NCBI GenBank assembly: GCA_021234155.1
Contig: JAJEKV010000144.1
Coordinates: forward strand, 618,001 to 682,000
Length of the DNA: 64,000 nucleotides
Direction of reading: 5' to 3'
Source: Isoetes taiwanensis
Taxonomy: Eukaryota; Streptophyta; Lycopodiopsida; Isoetales; Isoetaceae
This document shows positions 7,940-19,436 of this stretch, piece after piece; position 1 is the stretch's first letter; each line of letters opens with the position of its first letter. The position numbers were made by a program, and so were the translations under genes. The notes under the pieces were generated by a model. It searched no databases and was not told where the DNA came from. It saw only the letters and a list, made by a program, of their open reading frames with translations.

Positions 7940-10900
7940 CCAAAGCGTAATGGGGTTGCTAGGTTATTAATGGGGTTTACGTTATGGAGGTCGAGTTTTA
8001 TTCGGTTGCACTTGAGACATGGTCGAGAAGCTGCAGTTGAAAACAAGCAATAAAGCGAATGCGAAATGGGGTTTGGATTTACCGAGGCGGGCTTTCCTAC
8101 GGTGCTCCTCGGGAGGGCAAATGCCAATGCCTCCTTTCGAAACCGGTTTCCATATCCAAATCGTTGAATTCTCCATTCAAGTAACTTGCTTCGAAAGGGC
8201 TCAAAAAATTCAAGATCGTCAGGAGAACATATCAAACCGCAAAGTGTCTCCGCAATCGTGTGTAGAAACCCAAGTGTTTTGTCGTTCGGGGCGTACACAA
8301 AGGCCCCAGAATGGAGATTTGACTTTGCCATGTCGTCCGAAACAGCAAAATTACCCTAGGGACCAAGTTACATGGTCATTTTTTGCAGCAAAAGAAACAC
8401 GAACCCTCTACATGGCAGTATTCTGCACCCTCCGCTAAGGCCAATACACTACGAACGTGTTGGACATGAGCTACTTTGGCGCTTCCGGGAGCAGGGATGG
8501 TCTTCTGCCCACGAAACTTGGTCTCCAGGGTAATGTCGATGTTTCGAGTCCGTTGGCAGAGTCGGATCACAGTTCCGGGGTGGGAGAGTTGCCCGTCCGT
8601 GGTCAGGGACCCTCCAGAGAGGACCTTTGTGACGAACTTCTTCTGGAAGGTTTTAGGGCTCTGTCTTCTGGCATCAACGCCCTCCCACTACCTCATGACA
8701 TTGTGCAAGATCCTGGTCCAATCTGACCAGGGTATGGCCTCCAAAACGTAAACCCTGTGCGTTGCTAGGTTATTGTAGGGTTTACGTTATGGAGGCCAAA
8801 ACATGGTCAGTTGCACTTGGGACCTGGTGTACCTTTTTCGAACATGCATGCGGAGCCATGGCAATTGAAATAACAGACTTTGGATCTATTGGCGATCCCG
8901 AATCATTCCAAAAAAGACTACTACTACAAAATGTGTTCTTGACTTCTAATTGCGACACTGGGAGGAGGATAAATCCAAACCTCATTTCGTCTATTTCTAT
9001 TGCTTCTTGTTTTCAACTGCAGCTTCTCGACCATGTCTCAAGTGCAACTGAATAAAACTCGACCTCCATAACGTAAACCCTACAATAACCTAGCAGCGCC
9101 ACGGGGTTTACGTTTTGGAGGGCCATACAGTCGGGGATTGGACCCGGGGATCTTGCACAATGTCATGAGGTAGTGGGAGGGCGTTGATGCGTAAGGCGGA
9201 GCCCTAAAACCTTCGGAAGAAGTTCGTCCCAAAGGTCCTCTCGGAGGGTCCCCGCCACGGACGGGCAACTCTCCCACCCCAAACCGGTGATCCGACGACT
9301 GCCAACGGACTCAAACATCAACATTACCCTCGAGACCAAGTTTGTGGGGCGTAAGACCACCCCCGCGCGAGAAGCGCCAAAGTAGCTCATGTCCAACACG
9401 CTCGTAGTGAATTGGCCTTAGCGGAGGGTGCATCATCGCCATGTAGAGGGTTCGTGTTTCTTTTTTTTGCAAAAAATGACCGCGGTAACTTAGTCCCTAG
9501 GGTAATTTTATTTGTTTGGACGACATGGCGAAGTCAAATCTCCATTCCGGCCTTTGTAATCGCCTAACGACAAAACACTTGGGTTTCTACACGGCCGATC
9601 ATAGGACACTTTTGCGGTTTGATATGTTCTCCGGGACAGATCTTGCGGTTTGATATGTTCTCGGACAGATCTTGAATTTTTGAGCTTTCGAAGCAAGTTA
9701 CTTGAATGGAGAATTCAACGATTCGGATATGGAAACGGGTTCCGGAAGGGAGGCATTGGCATTTGCCCTCCAGGAGAAGCAATCGATAGGAAAGCCCGCC
9801 TCGGTAGAAATCCAAACCCCATTTCGCCGGGTTTCTATTGCTTCTTGTTTTCAATCGCAGACTTCTCGACCATGTCTCAAGTGCAACCCGAATAAAACTT
9901 CGACCTCCATAACGTAAACCCCACAATAACCTAGCAACCCACAGGGTTTACGTTTTGGAGGCCATACCCTGGTCAGATTGGACCTGGATCTTGCACAATG
10001 TCATTTGGTAGTGGGAGGGCGTTGATGCCAGAAGACGGAGCCCTAAAACCTTCCAAAAGAAGTTCGTCCCAAAGGTCCTCTCTGGAAGGTCCTTGGCCAC
10101 GGACGGGCAACTCTCCTACCCCGGAACTGTGATCTGACTCTGCCAATGGACTCGAAACATCGACATTACCTTGGAGACCAAGTTTTGTGGGCAGAAGACC
10201 ACCCCTGCTCCCGGAAGCGCCAAAGTAGCTCATGTCCAACACGTTCGTAGTGTATTGGCCTTAGCGGAGGGTGCAGAATACTGCCATGTAGAGGGTTCGT
10301 GTTTCTTTTGCTGCAAACAATGACCGTGTAACTTGGTCTCTAGGGTAATTTTGTCGCCGGGACGACATGGCGAAGTCAAATCTCCATTCAGGGGCCTTTG
10401 TCTTTGCCGAATGACAAAACACTTGGGTTTCTACATGGTTTGCATTGCGGGACACTTTGGCGGTTTGATATGTTCTCTCGGACAGATCTTGAATTTTTTG
10501 AGCCTGCTTTCGAAGCAAGTTACTTGAATGGAGAATTCAGCGGCCGGATATGGAAACCGGGTTAGGAAGGGAGGCATTGGCATTTGCCCTCCGGGAGGAG
10601 CACTTGGTAGGAAAGTTTGCCTCGGTAAATCCAAACCCCATTTAAATGGGTTTCTATTGCTTCTTGTTTTCAAGCGCAGGCTTCGACTATGTCTCAAGTG
10701 CAAGCCCCGAATAAAACTTCGACCTCCATAACGTAAACCCTACAATAACCTAGCAACGCCGGGATTTACGTTTTTGGAGGTCATACCGGTCCGAGATTGG
10801 ACCGGGATCTTGCACAATGTCATGAGGTAGTGGGGGGCGTTGATGCGGAAGGCGGAGCCCTAAAAGCGTTCGGAAGAAGTTCGTAGAAACATAAACCCTA

Positions 10901-11920
10901 CAATAACCTAGCAACACACGGGGTTTTACGTTTGGAGGCCAAAACGTGGTCGTTTTCTTAGATAACTAGGTGTACCTTTTCTAAACATGCATCACGGAGC
11001 CATGTCAACTAAAATAGCGAGTTTGGATCTATTAGCCATCGAATGATCCCAAACAATTTTGCTCTTGCAAAAGGCTCTTGATTTCTAATTGCCACATTGG
11101 GAGCGGGATAAATCCAAACCCCATTCCGCCGGTTCCTATTGCTTCGAAGTTTTCAAGCTGCGGCTTTCGACCATGTCGCAAGTGCAACCGACTAAAACTT
11201 CGACCTCCATAACGTAAACCCTTCAATAACCTAGCAACACCACGGGGTTTACGTTTGAAGGCCATATCCTAGTCGGATTCGACCGGGATCTTGCGTAATG
11301 TCATCGGGGTAGAGGGAGGGTGTTGACACGGAAGAAGCACCCTTAAAACCTTCCAAAAGTAGTTAAGCCCCAAAGGTCCTCTCCCAAAGGCCCCGCCACG
11401 CGGGACGAGCACCTCTCCCCTCGGACTGTGAACCGACGCGCAAAGCGGACTCAAAGCGTCGATATTACCACGGAGACCAAGTTTCGTGGAGCGTAAGACC
11501 ACCCCTTCTCAAGAAGTGCCAAAGTGGCTCATTTCCAACAGGTTAAGTAGTCAATTGGCCTAAGAGGTGGGCTGCGGAATCTTGTCATGTAGAGGGTTCG
11601 TGTTTCTTTTCGTTGCAAAAATGGCCCGTATAACTTGGTTCTTAGGGTAATTTTTGTTATTCAGGATGATATGGCGAAGTCGAATCTCCATTAAGACCTT
11701 TATATTGCCCTGACCGACAAAACACTTGGGGTTCTACGATCGACCACATGGCGCTTCCACGGTTTGATAAGTTCTCCCGAAACGGATCTTGAATTTTTGA
11801 ACGCTTTCAAGCGGGTTACTTGAACGACGGCAGATTAAATGGTCGGATAGGGAAAATGAGCTCCATAACGTGAAACCGTTCAAGAACCTAACAACACATG
11901 GTTTACGTTTGAAGGTCATA
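7940..11920. repeat. Cluster of inverted and direct 0.3-0.8-kb repeats with CCTCCAWAACGTAAACCC ends
   Basis: At least six units are bounded by CCTCCATAACGTAAACCC or its complement. A ~0.79-kb unit (about 7972-8757) recurs inverted at about 9108-9920 and 9945-10740, and in decayed form at 11240-11900. A different ~0.31-kb unit occurs at about 8770-9075 and 10905-11220. Neighbouring units meet at palindromic junctions (for example 8731-8795). Open frames in the long unit (starting MAKSNLHSG on one strand) are shifted in every copy, so I treat it as non-coding. Units one and two facing inverted copies would form long hairpin RNA if transcribed. Confidence 0.8.
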
Positions 11921-11929
11921 TCCTAGTTA

Positions 11930-13500
11930 GATTCGACTAGGCCCTTTCACCATATGATCACGTGAGGGGAGAGTGTTGATGCTAACCCGAAAGTAGCTCG
12001 CCCCAAAAGTCTGCGAATCACCGCCACGTGGGGCGTTTGCATTTCTTCTTCGATTATATTCTTACTACGACTACGGTTAGGATAAAGTTCACAACTTTAA
12101 AGCGCCTCGTTTACTAGTAAGTACATGTCCCCAAATATCTACCACGGGTTTTAAATCCGAGGCCACATCAAGTACTCCTACTCCCATTTTTTATTTTTTG
12201 AGAAAAGATATGCTTATTCATTTAGTCATCCTAGATCCAAAGACTACATTATTATTTAAAATAGATTCACCATTCATTCATAGACGTCCCTTGATCTTTA
12301 TTAGCTTACAAAATGTAACATCACTTATTAACTTAATGTGCACTACACTATGCTCCAACAGCCCACAATGTGACATTAAAATCTTATCATGCATTAAATG
12401 GTACGACATTGAGTTAGCCATTTGTGACCAATCGAAGTCACCAAATCTATCTTTCCAATGTTATCACATAAGTAGCACAATATGAGATCACACTAGACCT
12501 AGATTTCGATAAAACAACACTTCACAAAATCGCTGTTCAATATGCATCCATCGCCAAACAAATGTATTGTTTAACAATCTGTAATGCCAATCATATGGTA
12601 AATATCACAAAGTAAACCCTTTTGGTTCCGGCTTTTTGTTTTTCAAAAAGAGTGATTAGCTTAAGTAAATTGGAGGTTTGACCATGTCCACCATGGGGGG
12701 GGTTGACATGTGGGGCTTTTTATAAATTGACATCACTTTGCATGGAGAAGGGCGCATGGTCTTTCAATCTTCAATCAAGCTTTTTTCAAAGCGTGCTTAG
12801 GTTTTCAACCAACTTTTGTTCATATATTCAACTCTCTAGCTCAAAGCTGCCATTTTTAATTATGGCTTGTTGATCAATGTGCCTTAACGATATCTTCAAG
12901 CCATCCGAGATTGAACAAACATGAGATTTTGTTGCTCAAAAAGGGCAGACATGGTAGTGTAGGTTGAGACATGATAATTGTTAATAAATGAAAGTTGGTT
13001 ACGCTTTATATTTGCGCAATGAAAGTTTGGCCACGGAATGATGTGGCAATGACATGGCAACCGAAAATAAGATTTTACTAGTTATTTTTAACTCTTTCGA
13101 AACATATTCCTTGCCAAATTCCTATACAAACATCCTAAAAAGTCATCATATTTCTTACAAGAATGCCTAGTCATCAAATCCATGTCACTCATATCTTGCC
13201 ATGTCCGCCAAAAATTGCCCATCACCCATGCAAAGCAAAAGTTGCCCATCGCTTCATTTTTTGCCTAGTCAAAGTTGGTCTTGCCTACTCTTGGCATGGC
13301 ATGTCACCACTTGAAGTGCCACATCATCATATTCCATGCCAACTGTAGACTGTGGGGTACTTACTATCTAAGATCCCATATTTGACTATAAAATAGTCAA
13401 CCCTGGTGGAGTGATGTATCCTAAGAATTTTGACAAATCAAGTGCTAGAAAATTGGCAGGTTACATATATTATTTTGCCTAGTATTTACAAACTTTTGTG
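11930..13500. other. No gene recognised
   Basis: AT-rich DNA with short imperfect repeats (for example CATGTCACTCATATCTTGCCATGTC-like words at 13150-13350). No credible ORF. It may be the decayed interior of a mobile element. Confidence 0.4.
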
Positions 13501-15060
13501 GAATAATAGTGAGCCAAATGTGAGCATATGTTCCAGAGGAGGCGATTCCGCCAAAAACATAGTGCTCAACTGAAGTTATTACACCTATCCCTTTTTATGT
13601 TTGCTTCAGGCCATTGCATGGCAAGATGCTTCAGCGGTGCCACCACAGAGGGCTCGCGGCCCTTTGCCTCAGCTAGAAGCACTGCAACAGCATTATCCCC
13701 TGCAATGGCCTTCCTAAATTATATAGTACATTTATTTAGGAACCATGCAAATTGTTTAGCACATAAACCATGCAAATTAAGGGAAATTAAAAAATGTGAA
13801 ACAATTCAAGCGGTAGAGATGGGTCGAGATGAGCGGCTGGATTTTGATCCAGGTCGTATCATCCTATTGGTTGGAGCCCATTTTGTGTTTCTTTCCCTTC
13901 TTTCCCGCTTTTGTCTTTGCGCAACTATGGCGATTCTGTTTCTGCTCCTTCCGGCTATGGCGATGGCAAAGTTGCCCAGCGAATCGGCGGCATCGTGGTG
14001 AGTTGGCGGCCCGTTCTAAGGCTTCGCGACTGTTCTAGGCCTGGTTTCTTGGCGAATCTGCTTCTACTTGTTGGCGAATGCATACCATACGTTTCTTGGC
14101 CCAATCATGCATACCTTACGCTTCTTGGCGAATCTTTCTTGTTTCTTGGCGAATCGCTTTCGACCTCTGTGTTTGCCATGTTTCTCTCTTGTGCGCTTTC
14201 TCAATCCACCTCTGCTTTTCCTTTGGCCATTGTGTAATAGCATGTGTGGAAATTAGCAACATAAAGAAATGGGAGAAATGGCTATGGTTCTTGGGTGTAT
14301 TGAGGGGAGGCTGATTGTTGATCATACATCGGGGAATAATGCGACCAAGTCGGCACGGCTATGAAGGATACGATAGATGGGGAGGAGGAGCAACTCATCC
14401 CCAATGCACGAAAGCACCCAAACTGGAGGTATGTATACGAAGAAAATCTGGAGCCCCTTTACTTGGCTCCAAATTTGGGCAAATTTTGGCTGGAGCTTTG
14501 TCATTTGTTATTATAGTATATGGTTTTAGTATGGGCGTAAAAGGTTCTCTGTACAAAGTGGTCGTTATGTATTCTTTGGAAAGATGTCCAAATCAGCAGT
14601 GACCCTGCGCAATGCGGTTTTATCATGGAATCACAACGATTCTGGGGCGGAAACCGATTGTGGGGTTTTGTCAGCGATCTTTGTTCCCGATACGGGTTAT
14701 CATCGCCGTCCTTATTTTGCTTTTTTTGGGGTAGGAAAAAAAATTGTCTTGTTTCTATGCTTTCTTTTTGATATACATTGTGATTTGACCATAATCAACG
14801 CGTGATTCGGGGGCTTTTAGGTGTTGGATCGACTTGGTCTTTGGTGGCAACTTCGAAAATTACAAGCTGGAAATGCACTTTGTTTATTTGTTGTAGTTCA
14901 GCTGATGGTGCCATCGTCTTTGGCATCTTTGGGAGGTCCCACTCCATGGGAGAATACCACATATAAGATGGTTGGATCGAACCCCATTGGCACATCAAAG
15001 CGTACTTTCACGAACCGAAGTCAATACAGAGACTCTGATGTTTTCAAATTATAATAAGTC
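13500..15060. other. No gene recognised; TTCTTGGCGAAT words
   Basis: Several overlapping ORFs under 160 codons give no recognisable protein. The word TTCTTGGCGAAT recurs about five times between 14040 and 14160. The related sense/antisense TTCTTGCCAGCAAAT occurs in the hairpin at 1585, which hints at common ancestry of the two ends of this region. Confidence 0.3.
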
Positions 15061-15199
15061 ATTTTTGATTTAATTGTTACGAACCTTTAACCATTAATCG
15101 GATATGAGTTTTACCCATTGAATGTTTCAATGTAAATCTAAAATTTAGATTGCAATATGTTTGGGTTTGATTCTTAAAGCCTTCCCTAAAAGATTGTAT

Positions 15200-15960
15200 T
15201 CATTTTCAAATGTTGTGTGATGTATATTTTGCTTGATTGAAATTATCACTAGGCAAAAAGAAAAAAAGTAGAAGCTTTTTTTTTAAAAAGAATGGTTTGC
15301 CACGTGTCAAGGTTTGATTAGTTAAAAAGATATCCACATATAAAGAATGAGTGCCACGTGCCAAGATTTGATTGTTTAGAAATATGTTTATGTGTAAACC
15401 AAGCGTGTTGTTTTTTGTAAACTTAAAAAAGTCCGCGGATATTTTATTTTGATTTTCTTGCAAAAACAACACTTGAAATAAACAATTTAAGAAATAACGT
15501 GTCTACTTTTATATAGCTACATATAATATTGAGGAAAACAATATTTGAAAATAGTAATTATTTTTAAATAAAACATGTGAATTTCTTTAAAAACTACACA
15601 TCTTTCTCTAAGAAAACAATGACAACTTTTAAAAACTACAAGTAGAGGGAAAAAACAAAACGCATAGAAAAAAAAAGAAAAAGATCATCTTTTTACTTCT
15701 TCATTAGTAGTAATATGTAAATCTACGTGTACTTCTAAAAAAAACAACGCATGACTTATTACAAAAACAAAAAGTGACAAAAAAAAAACCACGAGAAGAA
15801 AAGCGATAAAAACAATAGTGAAAAAAAAGGACACGTTGACAATTGTGCAAATCCGGATAAACGGGCCACGTGGACTTTTGGGGCCATTTTGGTGTAGTTT
15901 TTGGCATAAAACAACACTTCCATACAAGGAAAAAACAACTGTGGACCAAAAATTGGGGTC
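15200..15960. other. AT-rich DNA with GCCACGTGYCAAGRTTTGATT repeats
   Basis: A ~55-bp unit including GCCACGTGTCAAGGTTTGATT is present twice (about 15298 and 15352), followed by A/T-homopolymer-rich DNA. No gene. Confidence 0.45.
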
Positions 15961-16089
15961 AGTGTGATGATCATTTAGGCGGAATATTGTGGCCCGGCGG
16001 TGGCGTCGCGGAAAACTCCTTCCCCAACAACCTTACGGCTTCGGCAAAGGAGGCCGACTAGGAAGCACGGTCGAGGTTTTCGAATATTA

Positions 16090-16290
16090 GATCCCGCAGT
16101 AGCCCGGCGGCGAAATAAGGCGATCAAAAGCGTCGGCGACTGTTTTTCGCCACCGTAGTAGCCACGGTCTTGAGAAATCGGCGATCAAAAACTGCCGACA
16201 TCTGATTTTCGCCGCGTAGCCCGCGGTCTTTCCGGCGATCAAAAAGCTGCCGACAACTTTTTTTTACCTTCGTAGCCACGGTGACATTGA
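16090..16290. repeat. Hairpin repeat array 4 (variant)
   Basis: Four ~65-bp units with GGCGATCAAAA and a palindromic core resembling CACCGTAGCCACGGT, some decayed (CGCGTAGCCCGCGG). It shares its core with arrays 1-3 but has different arms (TTTTCGCC). It lies 3' of gene X (- strand, ending near 16812), repeating the pattern of arrays at gene ends. Confidence 0.65.
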
Positions 16291-16811
16291 ATTATAACAA
16301 TTAATGAATATCATAGATGAACATTCATATAAAAGCAATTTTGTTATATAAAACAATTCACGAATTTTATAGAAAAGACATTATATTAATACAAAAGTTT
16401 TTAAGTACATTTCCTTTTCTTGGCATCGGGGGGAGTACAGAAATCAAATTCTTCTAAGTCCTCTTCCTTTACTCCAGCCCCAATTGCATCTAACCGGATA
16501 CAATATGTCGGGGTCCTTCATTACGGCAGGGGCCTTGATGTTTCCTTGTCCGCTCCCTCAAGCCTAGATTTGCTTTATTCAAGGGACAGAGTACATTTTG
16601 AAGCCCCAGAAGACATACATTGCGATAGCCCTATCTCTTTGCTATAACTTCGATCATAGTTTTACGGCTAGGGCCACGTGGTTTGCCCGACTAAGGATGA
16701 GCTTTAAGCTTGAGGACCTCGTACTCGGATGGATTTGTATTTATTGTGAAACACAATAATTTCCCCTTGTGAAGGTAGCCCATATAATGTGCAATCTTTT
16801 GGCGTCCCGAC

Positions 16812-18119
16812 CTAGGGTGACTCTCGATGCCTTACCGCGAAGTCATCAATAAATAACTCTGCATAAAAGAAACATCGATTCAAGAAGAAATAAAAAATGA
16901 AACCGGATAAATACCTCTCTCTTGTCCCTACGACAACATTTGGGTTTGTTATTTTGAAAGAGGACTTCGATAGCTCACGTTCTATGAACACATGATCAGT
17001 GTTTGAAGAGCTAGCGACTTCAAATTTGACATCTTTCTTTGCTTCATACCCCGCTTCGACTTGCTGCATGACAATTTCAAATGCATCCTCACGGAGGTAT
17101 TGAGGATCCATCATAAGTCACGGACCTCCATCATTTGTCTAGGGACATCGGGTCTCAAAGTCTATTAGCCCTCCGGACCTACAACATACGCATATATCTG
17201 GCCCAATATCTCGTCTTCTCTCAACCCTGTCACTTCGGATATGTCCAGCAGCAACAAGTATGGTTTCCCACCTACATGAATGGGATATGCTTCTGATAGC
17301 CCCCAAGTAGACAATTTTTTCTCGGAGACCTCCTCTTCCACAACCTCGTTCTCCTCATTTTCGGTCTGAGCTTCTCTTCCTCGGGATCTATCGGCTCCTC
17401 TTTGGTGAGGGTATGCGTTGTTTGAGTGACACATTGCACTTGAAGAAGAACTGGCATCTTTGCTTGGCTTAGTGTAAATCATGTATGTGCTGAACATGAT
17501 ATCTAGGCCGAAAAAACTTTCCTCGCCCTCTTGCCTGCACAGTTCTGCAGGCAGTTTCTTCAAGAACCTTCTAATTCGGTCTTGATCAGGTTTCGGAAAC
17601 ATCTTAAGAAAAACTTGCATGCTTAGTGAAGGCAAACCAGTCACAGGACATAGTTTCACGTCAGGACCAGCTCCAGCCATGAAGGCTATGAAGGATGCCG
17701 CCATATGAATCAGTAAACCTGTTACACTCTGCCATAATGTCTACGCTCAGGCAAAAATTATTATATACAGTGGTTGCATCCACTGGCCCCTCTAGCTCCT
17801 CTCTGCGCTTTCCCACCTTCTGGCCATCTATCATGAAATTGAAGAAATTTAAGTCTGGCTCAAACTCTAATTGCCGCCGAACATTGAATAGAGACCACTC
17901 GCTCTCTGCTCTCAGACTTTTGAACAACTGATTATCCTTATGAATGTTCAAGTCTATGGCAACGGAATGAGTGCCATCATTGTCATCTTGTTCGATGAGG
18001 AATCGGGCGTACTTTCTTCCTTTCACGGACATTTCGCCATCTCCTATACTTAAAAGTGACATACGAGTTTGCTTAGAATACAATATCCGAAACGAACCGT
18101 GTCTCGACTTATCACGCAT
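16812..18119 (-). CDS. Gene X, copy 1 (unknown protein, probably spliced or frameshifted)
   Basis: Three open segments in order on the - strand. 18119-17661 contains FLIEQDDNDGTHSVAIDLN and FEPDLNFFNFMIDGQ. 17704-17165, in the next frame, contains PVTGLPSLSMQVFLKMFP, an acidic region (ENEENEVVEEEVSEKK) and PIHVGGKPYLLLLDI. 17114-16812 contains DPQYLREDAFEIVMQQVEAG and ends in intron-like sequence (GAGAG|GTATTTATCC ... TATGCAG|AGTTATTT). The PIxxxGxxYLLLLDI block also occurs in the chromovirus ORF at 31941-33005, as does a preceding PSL...LP...F block, so the two are probably homologous. No known domain recognised. It lies directly 3' of the BAH-like exons and could be one gene with them. Confidence 0.5.
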
Positions 18120-18389
18120 TTAGTACATTGGCTCCATCATTGAAGTCGAAAGCACTCCAACCTTCAAGAAATACACTATCTAAAAACCTATCCACCGATT
18201 TGTTGAGCTGTAAACATCTTCAAGGTCTTCTTTATATTGTCGGCTCTTGAATATGGCAATGAGCGGATCAATTCCTAAATTTATCTTCACATGCCCTTGG
18301 ACTCCTCCCTTCTCCTTCAATGCCGCGTGAACATTTCTGCGACAACTTACTCAGGTGCTAATAAGATAGAAGTGGCATCCAGAGGCTGC

Positions 18390-18950
18390 AGGTATGCTCA
18401 TCGGACGGTGGGCAATGGAAGCTCAGTTAGCTTGGATCTTCGTGGAGAGTATTCATACCTCCAGAACCATATACCCCTTTCTCTGAGATGTACTGGTGTG
18501 CTACCTTCGAACAACAAGCAGCCCAATTCTTGGTAAAAGCAATGGAATACACTGCTTATCGAGTGTGAAGAGACAGTGTTCTCCACATCAGATATACACA
18601 AACCTGAGAGAATAGGAATGAACTAGATAAGTAACTGAACTAATTTGAATATGGATTGCATAGAAGTACATACTCACAATTTGCTTCTAACCGTGGGAAA
18701 GTTCGTCGTTTGCTTATTTTTTCTTTTGCCATATCTGTTGGAGTGTATACATGCCTTACTTGTACAAATATCTCTTTGCTTGATCGAAATCCGACCACCA
18801 AAGCCTTCCAATGTGCAGAAACATCATTTCTCCTGCATCTTTTGACTCGCCATTCACATCGCATTGCAGGTTGGAGTGTAACAAAGCTCCCGGTCGATAC
18901 CACGAAACTTTCAAACTCATTTCCGACTATGATAGAGCTTATAGCCATCT
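18390..18950 (-). CDS. BAH-like domain, two exons
   Basis: Exon a (about 18950-18682) reads SFVTLQPAM...HWKALVVGF...VQVRHVYTPTDM...FPRLEAN. A splice donor GTGAGTATGT follows at about 18681, and the acceptor CTCTCAG lies just right of 18601. Splicing gives LCISDVENTVSSHSISSVF, then FWRYEYSPRRSKLTEL. The order 'SFVxL ... W.A.VxxxF ... VxVRxxYxPxDx ... LxISDxxDTVxxxSIxxxxxC/F' is that of BAH modules, which bind nucleosomes or methylated histone tails in plant chromatin readers. The match is by eye. The intron shows it derives from a host-type spliced gene. It sits at the head of gene X and 0.5 kb from the LTR at 19437. Confidence 0.45.
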
Positions 18951-19337
18951 AGTCACAGAATTCAAATCAGAATGTGGAGCGAAATCGAAATACTAGGAAA
19001 GGCTACGCGATTTTACCTTGATCGAAGTTTTTCTGTGGTCGAAACTCCCTTTGGCGCAGGTCGAAGCAGTTCCCGAGTAAACCGAAGCTCCCTTGGCACG
19101 GGCAATCGATCTTCGCGCAAACTCTGTTGTGGAAAACACCTGAGCGGAAATAGAGGGCGGGAGCTAACGGTCATACTTGCCACGTGTGTAATCTGACACC
19201 CGAAGCTAGAGGCACGGATATTACCGAAGCTACGTGCAGCTGACACCTGGAAAGTCGAAACAAGGCTCGGTAAAAATGTTCTGTACAAGCTCGGCTCCCC
19301 ATTGGCCGCAAGCTTTTTGACGTGGCATCGAGTAAGG

Positions 19338-19368
19338 GCCCTTATTTGACCTCAAAAAAACTCTAATG
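19338..19368 (-). repeat. Right member of the 31-bp inverted repeat
   Basis: Reverse complement of 1230-1260 at 30 of 31 positions. It lies only 54 bp from a primer-binding site of the neighbouring LTR, so the inverted repeat may instead be part of that element's leader. Confidence 0.5.
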
Positions 19369-19422
19369 GAACTAACGGTTTAGAATTTGGTCAGTGCTAT
19401 GATTCCGGTCAACCAAAATCAT

Positions 19423-19436
19423 GGGTCTGATACCAC
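19423..19436 (-). other. Primer-binding site of LTR-RT1
   Basis: On the - strand, directly next to the LTR, reads TGGTATCAGACCC. This is the usual tRNA-Met-type primer site of plant LTR retrotransposons (TGGTATCAGAGC). It shows that the LTR to its right is a 5' LTR of an element running leftward. Confidence 0.8.

Noticed and set aside
7912-10703. Several ORFs of 60-140 codons on both strands
   Set aside because: They are in the inverted repeat cluster and each copy of the unit is in a different, broken frame, so coding constraint is not supported.
1230-19368. Endogenous giant virus with histone genes and hairpin terminators
   Set aside because: H3-fold genes and hairpins at gene ends are suggestive, but I see no capsid, packaging ATPase, polymerase or other core gene, and the neighbours are transposon-like and spliced.
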